Positions 1-6,535 of a DNA stretch of 10,685 nucleotides are shown here, piece by piece (positions within the stretch are counted from its first letter, which is position 1; each line of letters opens with the position of its first letter). The notes beneath the pieces are model-generated. The model did no database searches and was not told the DNA's origin. It saw only the letters and a list, made by a program, of their open reading frames with translations. Location: positions 1-10,685 of the forward strand of contig DATAZV010000006.1 of the NCBI GenBank assembly GCA_036271855.1, written 5' to 3'. The translations under genes and the position numbers were made by a program. Source of the stretch: JAQGMJ01 sp036271855. GTDB taxonomy: Bacteria; Pseudomonadota; Gammaproteobacteria; Burkholderiales; JAEUOS01.

Positions 1-717
1 GTGGTCGCGACCTACATTTCCGCCGACGGCAAGCTGGGCGCGATCCTCGAGCTGAATTCGGAAACCGACTTCGTCGCCAAGAACGACGACTTCATGAACC
101 TGGGTCGCGGCGTGGCTGAGTTGATCGCCACCCAGAATCCGGCCAGTGTCGAAGCCCTTTCCGCGCTGCCCTACCAGGGCGCCACGGTGGAAGAAGTGCG
201 CAAGGCGCTGGTCGGCAAGATCGGCGAGAACATGTCGTTCCGCCGCTTTGCCCGCTTCGAGGCCAAGGGCAAGCTCACCCAGTACATCCACGGCGGTTCG
301 CGCGTTGGCGTGCTGATCGACGTTTCCGGCGGCGACGAGCAACTGGCGAAAGACTTGGCGATGCACATCGCCGCCTCCAAGCCGGTGTCGCTGTCGAAGG
401 AAGAAGTGCCGGCCGAGCTGATCGAGAAAGAACGCTCGATTGCCGCGCAAAAGGCCGCCGAGTCCGGCAAGCCTGCCGAGATCGTGCAAAAGATGGTCGA
501 AGGCTCGGTGGCGAAATACCTGAAGGAAGTCACCCTCCTGGGCCAGCCCTTCGTCAAGGACGACAAGCAACTGGTCGAGCAACTGCTCAAGGCCAAGGGC
601 GCGACGGTCAACCGTTTCGTGCTGTACATCGTCGGCGAAGGCATCGAGAAAAAGACCACCGACTTCGCCGCCGAAGTGGCGGCCCAGGCCGCAGCCGCCA
701 AGGGCGCCGCCGCCTGA
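1..717 (+). CDS. tsf: Elongation factor Ts, 5'-truncated by window edge
   Basis: EF-Ts is the cytoplasmic guanine nucleotide exchange factor that removes GDP from EF-Tu during translation elongation. The visible 238 residues contain the EF-Ts signature ETDFVAKND (about residues 21-29, with the TDFV segment that contacts EF-Tu), then KIGENMSFRR, a YIHGGSRVGVL strand, the MHIAASKP segment, and the C-terminal SGKPAEIVQKMVEG and LLGQPFVKDD blocks. E. coli EF-Ts is about 283 residues and aligns with some 55-60 extra residues at its N-terminus (the UBA-like domain). The GTG at position 1 is therefore almost certainly an internal valine codon and the true start lies upstream. The stop is TGA at 715-717. 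The C-terminus ends in an alanine-rich tail. The usual upstream partner, rpsB, would lie outside the window. Confidence 0.97.
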   Translation: MVATYISADGKLGAILELNSETDFVAKNDDFMNLGRGVAELIATQNPASVEALSALPYQGATVEEVRKALVGKIGENMSFRRFARFEAKGKLTQYIHGGSRVGVLIDVSGGDEQLAKDLAMHIAASKPVSLSKEEVPAELIEKERSIAAQKAAESGKPAEIVQKMVEGSVAKYLKEVTLLGQPFVKDDKQLVEQLLKAKGATVNRFVLYIVGEGIEKKTTDFAAEVAAQAAAAKGAAA

Positions 718-769
718 GGTCCGGGCGTCCGCAGCCCTGACCGAACGCGGGCGCAAGTAGTAGTACTAT

Positions 770-796
770 GCCGGGCGCGGCGGTGCCGCATCCGGC
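770..796 (+). repeat. Imperfect hairpin in the tsf-pyrH gap
   Basis: GCCGG (770-774) pairs with CCGGC (792-796), and the inner GCGGC (777-781) pairs with GCCGC (785-789) around a GGT loop. The two stems are separated by one possible G-U pair and one mismatch. The fold follows directly from the sequence. A role as attenuator, processing site or mRNA stabiliser for the upstream tsf message is inference. No U-run follows it. Confidence 0.5.
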
Positions 797-800
797 CAAA

Positions 801-820
801 CGCCACCCCCTGGGGCGGCG
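801..820 (+). repeat. Second short hairpin in the tsf-pyrH gap
   Basis: CGCC (801-804) pairs with GGCG (817-820), and CCC (806-808) pairs with GGG (813-815), with one A/C mismatch between them and a four-base loop. It lies four bases after the 770-796 hairpin, so the leader RNA could carry two consecutive stems. It could be chance in such GC-rich DNA. There is no T-tract after it. Confidence 0.35.
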
Positions 821-888
821 CAGCAGCAAGCGCGGGCTCAAGGCCTTCGCGGCACCAGATCAAGCAGTGGATTTCACCGGAAGAACCC

Positions 889-1608
889 ATGCCAGAGTCG
901 CCCAAGTACAAGCGTGTTTTGTTGAAACTTTCCGGCGAAGCGTTGATGGGCGATGACCTCTTCGGCATCAACCGCGCCACCATCGAGCGTATCGTCGGTG
1001 AGATCGCCGCCGTCACCGCACTCAACATCGAGCTGTCGGTGGTCATCGGCGGCGGCAACATCTTCCGCGGCGTCGCTCCCGGCGCGCAGGGCATGGACCG
1101 CGCCACCGCCGACTACATGGGCATGCTGGCCACCATCATGAATGCCCTGGCCCTGCAGGACTCGATGAAGCAGCACGACATCGTCGCCCGCGTACAGTCG
1201 GCCCTGTCGGTCGAGCAGGTGGTCGAACCCTACATCCGCGGCAAGGCCCTGCGCTACCTCGAAGAGGGCAAGGTGGTGATCTTCGCCGCCGGTACCGGCA
1301 ACCCGTTTTTCACCACCGACACCGCCGCCGCCCTGCGCGCCTCCGAAATGGGCGCCGAGATCGTGCTCAAGGGCACCAAGGTCGACGGCGTCTATACCGC
1401 CGACCCGAAAAAGGACTTGAGCGCCACCAAGTACGACGACATCACGTTCCGTGAAGCGATGATCAAGGACCTGAAGGTGATGGATGCCACCGCCTTTGCC
1501 CTGTGCCGCGACCAGAAGCTGCCGATCAATGTGTTTTCGATCTTCAAGGAAGGTGCGCTCAAGCGCGTCGTGATGGGCGAAAATGAAGGCACGCTCGTTC
1601 ACGTATGA
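889..1608 (+). CDS. pyrH: UMP kinase (uridylate kinase)
   Basis: PyrH phosphorylates UMP to UDP with ATP, an essential step of pyrimidine nucleotide synthesis in the cytoplasm. It belongs to the amino-acid kinase fold family and is normally a hexamer regulated by GTP and UTP. The 239-residue product is close to the 241 residues of the E. coli enzyme. Visible family motifs are LLKLSGEAL (11-19), the glycine-rich VVIGGGNIFRG (51-61), GMLATIMNALAL (78-89), the nucleotide-site AGTGNPFFTTD (134-144), TKVDGVYTADP, and the C-terminal RVVMGENEGT. The ATG at 889 is preceded by GGAAG (879-883), and the N-terminus aligns with the family at YKRVLLKLSGEA, so the start is well supported. Nothing about the protein is unusual. 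The 171-bp gap upstream suggests it may have its own transcription or leader control. Confidence 0.98.
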   Translation: MPESPKYKRVLLKLSGEALMGDDLFGINRATIERIVGEIAAVTALNIELSVVIGGGNIFRGVAPGAQGMDRATADYMGMLATIMNALALQDSMKQHDIVARVQSALSVEQVVEPYIRGKALRYLEEGKVVIFAAGTGNPFFTTDTAAALRASEMGAEIVLKGTKVDGVYTADPKKDLSATKYDDITFREAMIKDLKVMDATAFALCRDQKLPINVFSIFKEGALKRVVMGENEGTLVHV

Positions 1609-1655
1609 TCAGGCTTGTGTCTGAACCGACGGGGCCGGTGCCGTATCAGTTTCTG

Positions 1656-1659
1656 GGAG
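1656..1659 (+). promoter_or_regulatory. Strong Shine-Dalgarno for frr
   Basis: GGAG (within GGGAGAG) lies seven bases before the ATG at 1667. It is one of the clearest ribosome binding sites in the window and fixes the frr start. The 58-bp pyrH-frr gap that holds it shows no promoter or terminator that I can recognise. Confidence 0.75.
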
Positions 1660-1666
1660 AGTACGC

Positions 1667-2227
1667 ATGACCATCGCCGACATCAAGAAATCGACCGAGC
1701 AGAAAATGCAAAAGTCGATCGAGGCTTTCAAGAACGACCTGGGCAAGGTGCGCACCGGGCGGGTCCACGTCGGCCTGCTGGACCACGTCCAGGTCGACTA
1801 CTACGGCGCCATGATGCCGATCAACCAGGCCGCCAACGTCACCCTGCTTGATGCCCGTACCATCGGCGTGCAGCCGTTCGAAAAGAAAATGGTGCCGGTG
1901 ATCGAAAAGGCGATCCGCGAGTCCGACCTGGGGCTGAACCCGGCCACCCAGGGCGACCTGATCCGGGTGCCGATGCCCGCGCTCACCGAACAGCGCCGCA
2001 AGGACCTGGTGAAGATCGTCAAGGGCGAGGGCGAAGACGCCCGCGTCTCGATCCGCAGCCTGCGCCGCGACGCCAACGACGGCCTGAAAAAGCTGCTCAA
2101 GGACAAGGCGGTGTCGGAAGACGAGGAGCGCCGCGCCCAGGACGACGTGCAAAAACTCACCGACAAGTTCGTCGGCGAGATCGAAAAACTGCTGGCGGCC
2201 AAAGAGGCCGAAATCATGGCGGTCTGA
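1667..2227 (+). CDS. frr: Ribosome recycling factor
   Basis: RRF works with EF-G to split the post-termination ribosome so that its subunits can be reused. The product has 186 residues (185 in E. coli) and matches the family end to end: an N-terminal helix ending in KVRTGR, the YYGAMMPINQAANV strand region of the second domain, FEKKMVPVIEKAI, SDLGLNPATQGDLIRVPMP, LTEQRRKDLVKIVKGEGEDARVSIR split across the long helices, then RRDAND and EDEERRAQDDVQKLTD. The protein is the usual three-helix bundle plus a small beta domain. The ATG at 1667 has a strong Shine-Dalgarno. A small oddity is valine after RTGR, where E. coli and the related proteins I can recall have alanine (RTGRA); I would not read function into this. 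It lies 58 bp after pyrH, probably in the same transcript. Confidence 0.98.
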   Translation: MTIADIKKSTEQKMQKSIEAFKNDLGKVRTGRVHVGLLDHVQVDYYGAMMPINQAANVTLLDARTIGVQPFEKKMVPVIEKAIRESDLGLNPATQGDLIRVPMPALTEQRRKDLVKIVKGEGEDARVSIRSLRRDANDGLKKLLKDKAVSEDEERRAQDDVQKLTDKFVGEIEKLLAAKEAEIMAV

Positions 2228-2249
2228 AGCGCCCCAACCACCGACCCAC

Positions 2250-2253
2250 GGAG
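2250..2253 (+). promoter_or_regulatory. Shine-Dalgarno supporting the TTG start of uppS
   Basis: GGAG (within ACGGAG) lies ten bases before the TTG at 2264. No ATG in frame lies upstream of the conserved catalytic region, so this site decides the uppS start. The whole frr-uppS gap is only 36 bp. Confidence 0.6.
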
Positions 2254-2263
2254 CTCACGGCCC

Positions 2264-3076
2264 TTGAACACCAGTTCGACCCAAGGCATACCGGATACCG
2301 GCGCGGTGCCGCGGCACGTCGCCATCATCATGGACGGCAACGGCCGCTGGGCCACCAAGCGCTTCCTGCCCCGGGTCGCCGGCCACAAGCGCGGCGTCGA
2401 GTCGGTGCGCGAGGCGGTGCGCGCCTGCGGCGAGCGCGGCATCGAGTACCTGACCCTGTTCGCCTTTTCCTCCGAAAACTGGCGCCGCCCCGAAGAAGAA
2501 GTCTCGGTGCTGATGCAGCTTTTCGTCATGGTGCTGGAACAGGAAGTCACCAAGCTCGACGCCGCCGGCGTGCGCCTGAAGGTGGTGGGCGACCTGTCGC
2601 GCTTCGACGCCAAGCTGATCGAACTGATCCGCAGGGGCGAGGCGAAGACCGCGCACAACACCAAGCTGACGCTGACCATCTGCGCCAACTACGGCGGCCG
2701 CTGGGACATCCTGCAGGCGACCCACGCGATGCTCAAGGCCAGCCCCGCGCTGGCTGTCCGGTTTACCGAGCAGGATCTGGAGCCCTACCTGTCGATGGCC
2801 TACGCTCCGGAACCCGACCTGTTCATCCGCACCGGCGGCGAGCAGCGCGTCAGCAACTTCCTGATCTGGCAACTGGCATATACGGAACTCTTTTTTACCG
2901 ACACCTTCTGGCCCGACTTCGACGGCCGGGCGCTGGACGAGGCGATCGCCTCCTATCGCCGCCGCGAACGCCGTTTCGGCCAGACCAGCGAGCAGGTGCG
3001 CGAGCGTGGCCGCGTCGTCACCCCGGTGCCGGAAGAGTCGCATTCCGCCGCGCCCGCGACGCGCGTCGATGCCTGA
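2264..3076 (+). CDS. uppS: Undecaprenyl diphosphate synthase (cis-prenyltransferase), TTG start
   Basis: UppS adds isopentenyl diphosphate units in cis to farnesyl diphosphate, giving the C55 lipid carrier precursor for peptidoglycan and O-antigen. The family signature HVAIIMDGNGRWA lies at residues 18-30, with the catalytic Asp at D24. It is followed by GHKRGVE (40-46), LTLFAFSSENWRRP, NYGGRWDI, and the C-terminal substrate block DLFIRTGGEQRVSNFL and TELFFTDTFWPDFD, ending near RRRERRFGQT. At 270 residues it is slightly longer than the E. coli enzyme (253) because of a non-conserved tail. The TTG at 2264 is chosen because the first in-frame ATG (2330) would delete most of the active-site motif and because a good Shine-Dalgarno precedes the TTG. 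A GTG at 2306 is a weaker alternative. In the E. coli order dxr lies between frr and uppS; here it does not. Confidence 0.96.
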   Translation: MNTSSTQGIPDTGAVPRHVAIIMDGNGRWATKRFLPRVAGHKRGVESVREAVRACGERGIEYLTLFAFSSENWRRPEEEVSVLMQLFVMVLEQEVTKLDAAGVRLKVVGDLSRFDAKLIELIRRGEAKTAHNTKLTLTICANYGGRWDILQATHAMLKASPALAVRFTEQDLEPYLSMAYAPEPDLFIRTGGEQRVSNFLIWQLAYTELFFTDTFWPDFDGRALDEAIASYRRRERRFGQTSEQVRERGRVVTPVPEESHSAAPATRVDA

Positions 3077-3110
3077 GGCGCTGGCGCCCGCGGCCCCCGC
3101 GCGGTCTTCC

Positions 3111-3983
3111 ATGCTCAAGACCCGCGTCATCACCGCGCTGGTCATGCTGGGAATCCTGATCCCGGCCCTGTTTCTGCTGCCGCCGCGCGCCTGGGCCATG
3201 CTGATGCTGGTGGTGGTGGCCGCCGCCGGCTGGGAGTGGGGGCGTTTGTGCGGCTTCAAGCCGGTGGGCGCCGTGCTGCTGGGCTTGCTGGTCGCCGCCA
3301 GCGCGGGCGCACTGCTGCTTTTGTCCCCAGCCGCCGCGCCGGAGAGCCGCTCGCCGGTCGAGGAGGCCGGCGAAACCCTGATCTACCTCGCCAGCGCGGT
3401 CTGGTTCCTGGTCATCCCGCTGTGGTTCCGCTGGCGCCGGCACGCCCCCAAGGGCATCGTGCTGGCGGCGCTCGGCTGGCTGCTGCTGCTGGCCTGCTGG
3501 TACGCGGTATGGAAATTCCGCGAGACCGGCGCGCTGTACCTGTTTCTCCTCATGGGCACGGTGTGGATCGCCGACATGGCGGCCTATGCGGCCGGGCGCC
3601 GCTTCGGCCGCCGCAAGCTGGCGCCCGCGATCTCCCCCGGCAAGACCTGGGAAGGCGTGGCCGGCGCGGTGGTCGGCGTGCAGGTCTACGCCATCCTGCT
3701 GCTGCTGCTGGAATCGGCGGCGCCGGCCTGGTTCGCCAACTACTTCGGCAGCCTCGCTGCGCGCCTGGGCGTGGGCGGCACCCTGCTGGCGGCATTGCTG
3801 CTCACCGCTGTGTCCGTCGTCGGCGACCTGTTCGAATCCCTGCTCAAGCGCCGGGTGAACCTCAAGGACAGCAGCGGCCTTCTGCCCGGCCACGGCGGTG
3901 TGCTCGACCGCATCGACGCGCTGATCTCCACCCTGCCGGTGGCCTTCGCCCTGGTGGCCCTGATCGCGCTGGCGTCGCACTGA
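3111..3983 (+). CDS. cdsA: Phosphatidate cytidylyltransferase (CDP-diglyceride synthase)
   Basis: CdsA is an inner-membrane enzyme that makes CDP-diacylglycerol from CTP and phosphatidic acid, the branch point for all major phospholipids. Much of the protein is hydrophobic, with several membrane segments (first at about residues 5-45, then more around 55-65, 90-105, 115-145 and 180-230). The C-terminal family signature is clear: SLLKRRVNLKDSSGLLPGHG followed by GVLDRIDAL, matching the PROSITE CDP-DAG synthase pattern S-x-x-K-R ... K-D ... H-G-G-x-x-D-R-x-D. SPGKTWEG lies before it. Starting at ATG 3111 gives 290 residues and an N-terminus (MLKTRVITA) that aligns with E. coli CdsA (285 residues). 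An in-frame ATG at 3069 overlaps the uppS stop by 8 bp and would add 14 low-complexity residues. Neither start has a clear Shine-Dalgarno, so translational coupling to uppS is likely. Confidence 0.95.
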   Translation: MLKTRVITALVMLGILIPALFLLPPRAWAMLMLVVVAAAGWEWGRLCGFKPVGAVLLGLLVAASAGALLLLSPAAAPESRSPVEEAGETLIYLASAVWFLVIPLWFRWRRHAPKGIVLAALGWLLLLACWYAVWKFRETGALYLFLLMGTVWIADMAAYAAGRRFGRRKLAPAISPGKTWEGVAGAVVGVQVYAILLLLLESAAPAWFANYFGSLAARLGVGGTLLAALLLTAVSVVGDLFESLLKRRVNLKDSSGLLPGHGGVLDRIDALISTLPVAFALVALIALASH

Positions 3984-3999
3984 AACCCGGCTGAACTCC

Positions 4000-5169
4000 A
4001 TGCGCACCATCACCCTGCTCGGTTCCACCGGCTCGATCGGCGAGTCCACCCTCGACGTGGTGGCGCGCCATCCCGACCGCTTCAGCGTCTTTGCCCTGGT
4101 GGCCAAAAGCCAGGCCGACAAGCTCTACGAACAATGCGTGGCGCACCGTCCGCGCTATGCCGTGCTGATGGATCCCGCCGCTGCCGCGCGCCTGCGCGAG
4201 CGCCTGAAAACCGCCGGGCTCGCCACCGAAGTGCTGGAAGGAGAGCGCGCCGCGGTGGAGATGGCCGAAGCGCCGGAAGCCGACACCGTGGTGGCGGCGA
4301 TCGTCGGTGCCGCCGGCCTGGCCGCGGCCCTGGGCGCGGCGCGCCGCGGCAAGCGCATCCTGCTGGCCAACAAGGAAGCCCTGGTGATGACCGGGCCGAT
4401 CTTTCTCGAGACCGCGCAAAAAAGCGGCGCCGTGCTGCTGCCGCTGGACAGCGAGCACAACGCGATTTTCCAGTCCCTGCCGGCCGGCTTCAAGCGCGGC
4501 TTGGGCGGCGAGGGCGTGCGGCGCATCCTGCTCACCGCCTCCGGCGGCCCGTTCCGCTCGCGCGACCCGGCCACCCTGCATACGGTCACGCCGGAAGAGG
4601 CGGTGGCGCATCCCAACTGGGTGATGGGACGTAAAATTTCCGTGGATTCGGCCACCATGATGAACAAGGGACTGGAGGTGATCGAAGCGCACTGGCTGTT
4701 CGGCGCCGCCCCCGAGCGCATCGAAGTGGTGATCCACCCGCAAAGCGTGATCCATTCGATGGTGGAATACGCAGACGGCTCGGTGCTGGCGCAGCTCGGC
4801 AACCCCGACATGCGCACCCCGATCGCCCAGGCGCTGGCCTATCCGGAGCGCATCGAGGCCGGTGTCGCCGCCTTCGACATTTTCAAGTTGAAACAATTTA
4901 CTTTCGAAGCGCCGGATTTTTTACGCTTTCCCTGCCTCAAACTCGCCTATGATGCCCTGCATGCGGGCGGCAGCGCTCCTGCCGTGCTGAACGCCGCCAA
5001 TGAGGTCGCCGTCGCCGCCTTCCTCGACCGCCGCTTGCCCTTTACCGGCATTGAGCGTACCGTGGCGCGCACTCTGGAGGCGGTCACCGGACTACCGGCG
5101 GGCTGTCTTGAGGATGTTCTGGAAGCCGATGCGCGGGCGCGCGCCCGCGCTGAACTGGAAATTGCATGA
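4000..5169 (+). CDS. dxr: 1-deoxy-D-xylulose 5-phosphate reductoisomerase
   Basis: Dxr (IspC) converts DXP to 2-C-methyl-D-erythritol 4-phosphate with NADPH and a divalent metal, the first committed step of the MEP isoprenoid pathway and the target of fosmidomycin. The 389 residues (398 in E. coli) show the Rossmann motif GSTGSIG at 8-14, LLANKEALV at 121-129, the metal and substrate loop LPLDSEHNAIF with D150, S151 and E152, TASGGPFR (179-186), the flexible-loop HPNWVMGRKISVDSATMMNKGLE with the third metal ligand at E226, IHPQSVIHSM, and LNAANEVAVAAFL near the C-terminus. It starts 16 bp after cdsA with only a weak ribosome binding site and overlaps rseP by four bases (ATGA). Its isoprenoid product feeds UppS encoded just upstream. 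The C-terminal ARARARA segment is encoded by a perfect 20-bp palindrome. Confidence 0.98.
   Translation: MRTITLLGSTGSIGESTLDVVARHPDRFSVFALVAKSQADKLYEQCVAHRPRYAVLMDPAAAARLRERLKTAGLATEVLEGERAAVEMAEAPEADTVVAAIVGAAGLAAALGAARRGKRILLANKEALVMTGPIFLETAQKSGAVLLPLDSEHNAIFQSLPAGFKRGLGGEGVRRILLTASGGPFRSRDPATLHTVTPEEAVAHPNWVMGRKISVDSATMMNKGLEVIEAHWLFGAAPERIEVVIHPQSVIHSMVEYADGSVLAQLGNPDMRTPIAQALAYPERIEAGVAAFDIFKLKQFTFEAPDFLRFPCLKLAYDALHAGGSAPAVLNAANEVAVAAFLDRRLPFTGIERTVARTLEAVTGLPAGCLEDVLEADARARARAELEIA
5131..5150 (+). repeat. Perfect 20-bp GC palindrome at the end of dxr
   Basis: GCGCGGGCGC is followed directly by its own reverse complement GCGCCCGCGC. In RNA this could form an 8-bp all-GC stem with a four-base loop. 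It lies in the non-conserved C-terminal tail of dxr, 15 bases before the rseP ATG and just upstream of that gene's weak Shine-Dalgarno (GGAAA, 5157-5161). The symmetry is a direct observation. Any effect on transcription or on coupled translation of rseP is inference, and alternating Ala-Arg codons (GCG/CGC/GCC) favour such symmetry by composition. Confidence 0.85.
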
Positions 5170-6515
5170 ACCTGTTGCATACGATTTTTTTCTTCCTGGT
5201 CGCGCTCGGCATCCTGATCGCCTTCCATGAATATGGTCACTACCTTGCCGCGCGCCTATGCGGGGTCAAGGTCCTGCGCTATTGCCTGGGTTTCGGCACG
5301 CCGTTTTTCAGCCGCCGCTTCGGCCCGGACCAGACCGAATGGGGCATTGCCCCGTTTCCTATCGGCGGCTACGTAAAACTGCTGGGCCAGGACCCGGACG
5401 ACCCGGTGCCGGCAGTCGACGCCCACCGCGCCTTCAACAACCAGGCCGTCTGGAAGCGCGCGATCATCATCCTCGCCGGCCCGCTGGCCAATTTCATCCT
5501 CGCCATCTCCTTCTACTGGGGCCTGAACCTGCACGGCGTCGAGGAACCGGTGGCGCGAGTGGCGGCGCCGGCGGCCGGCAGCCCGGCGGCGCGCGCCGGC
5601 CTGCAGCCGGGCGACGAAATCACCCGTTTCGACGGCGATGCGGTGGTCTCCTGGAACGACCTCAACTGGCGCCTGCTCAACGCCGCCAGCGAGCGGCGCA
5701 GCGTCACCCTGGAAACGCGCAATGCGAGCAGTGAACGTGCCGCCCGCACGCTCGACTTCACGTCCCTGGACCATCTTGATCCCGACAAGGACCTGATCGG
5801 CCGTCTCGGCTTCAGGCTCTACCGTCCCCAGCCGCGCCTGGGCCGGATCGCTCCGGGCTCCCCCGCCGACGTGTCCGGGCTGAAGACTGGCGATATTCTC
5901 GTCAATGTCGGCGAAAAGGCGGTCGGCTCGGCCGACGATTTCATCGGCCAGGTGCGCTCCCACCGCGATCAGCCCCTGCGGGTCGGCGTGCTGCGCGGCG
6001 GCCAGAGGCTGGATTTTTCGGTGACCCCGCGCGAAGTGGAAAACGAGGGTAAAAAGTACGTTGGCATCAACGCCGGAATCGAACCCGGCATGGCGGCCAT
6101 GACCACTGTCTCCTACGGCCCGCTGAAAAGCCTCTCGCAGGCGGTGACCCAGACCTGGGACATGTCCATTTTCAGCCTGAAAATGCTCGGCAAGATGATC
6201 ACCGGCGAGGTTTCCTGGCGCAATCTTTCCGGCCCGGTGACAATTGCCGACTACGCCGGCAAGACCGCGCGCCTGGGCGCCACCTACTACCTGAATTTCC
6301 TCGCCCTGGTGAGCATCAGCCTGGGCGTGATCAACCTGCTGCCGATCCCGATGCTCGACGGCGGCCATCTGATGTATTATCTCGCCGAAATCATACGCGG
6401 CAAGCCGGTTTCCGAGCGGGTAATGGAGATCGGATTCAAATTCGGGTTGACCATCGTCGCAATATCCATGGTCCTCGCCCTATACAACGACATAAACCGG
6501 CTGCTGGCCGGCTGA
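5166..6515 (+). CDS. rseP: RseP-type site-2 zinc metalloprotease with two PDZ domains
   Basis: RseP is an inner-membrane intramembrane protease. In the sigma-E envelope stress response of E. coli it cuts the anti-sigma factor RseA after DegS, and it also clears remnant signal peptides. The 449 residues (450 in E. coli) begin with a membrane segment carrying the zinc motif HEYGH at 21-25. Two PDZ domains follow (about 125-200 and 210-290; the second contains GSPADVSGLKTGDILVNV). The third metal ligand is D398 in NLLPIPMLDGGH, and a last membrane helix closes the protein. All catalytic residues are present. The ATG at 5166 overlaps the dxr stop in ATGA, so the two genes are probably translationally coupled. 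Its role in a sigma-E pathway of this organism is inferred from the family; no rpoE or rseA lies in the window. Confidence 0.97.
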   Translation: MNLLHTIFFFLVALGILIAFHEYGHYLAARLCGVKVLRYCLGFGTPFFSRRFGPDQTEWGIAPFPIGGYVKLLGQDPDDPVPAVDAHRAFNNQAVWKRAIIILAGPLANFILAISFYWGLNLHGVEEPVARVAAPAAGSPAARAGLQPGDEITRFDGDAVVSWNDLNWRLLNAASERRSVTLETRNASSERAARTLDFTSLDHLDPDKDLIGRLGFRLYRPQPRLGRIAPGSPADVSGLKTGDILVNVGEKAVGSADDFIGQVRSHRDQPLRVGVLRGGQRLDFSVTPREVENEGKKYVGINAGIEPGMAAMTTVSYGPLKSLSQAVTQTWDMSIFSLKMLGKMITGEVSWRNLSGPVTIADYAGKTARLGATYYLNFLALVSISLGVINLLPIPMLDGGHLMYYLAEIIRGKPVSERVMEIGFKFGLTIVAISMVLALYNDINRLLAG

Positions 6516-6535
6516 TTCCTGCAAAGATTAGTACG

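Larger units (their letters stand above)
718..888 (+). other. tsf-pyrH intergenic region, no gene
   Basis: This 171-bp gap holds no credible gene. It is GC-rich except for a short A/T-richer island around 755-769 that includes TACTAT (764-769), a 4 of 6 match to a -10 box. No well-spaced -35 partner is visible: CTGACC at 737-742 is about 21 bp away, which is too far. Two inverted repeats follow the island (770-796 and 801-820). No T-tract follows either, so neither looks like a classical intrinsic terminator. In E. coli, pyrH is transcribed separately from rpsB-tsf, so a boundary here is plausible, but the sequence alone does not prove one. Confidence 0.5.

Noticed and set aside
1..3. GTG at position 1 as the tsf start
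   Set aside because: The protein begins in the middle of the EF-Ts core, lacking the N-terminal domain of about 55-60 residues. The GTG is an internal codon at the window edge.
768..956. A 62-codon plus-strand frame starting in the tsf-pyrH gap
   Set aside because: It runs into pyrH in a different frame, has no Shine-Dalgarno, and its start lies at the foot of the 770-796 hairpin. There is no sign of a real peptide.
5185..5191. A T7 run near the start of rseP as a programmed slippage site
   Set aside because: It encodes phenylalanines in the first membrane helix, the frame is intact on both sides, and no alternative product is evident.
5256..6368. Other long minus-strand open frames (for example 5256-6368, 3862-4896 and 9667-10617)
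   Set aside because: Each lies opposite a firmly identified gene (rseP, dxr/cdsA, lpxD), is rich in H, G, R and A as expected from a mirrored frame, and has no family motif.
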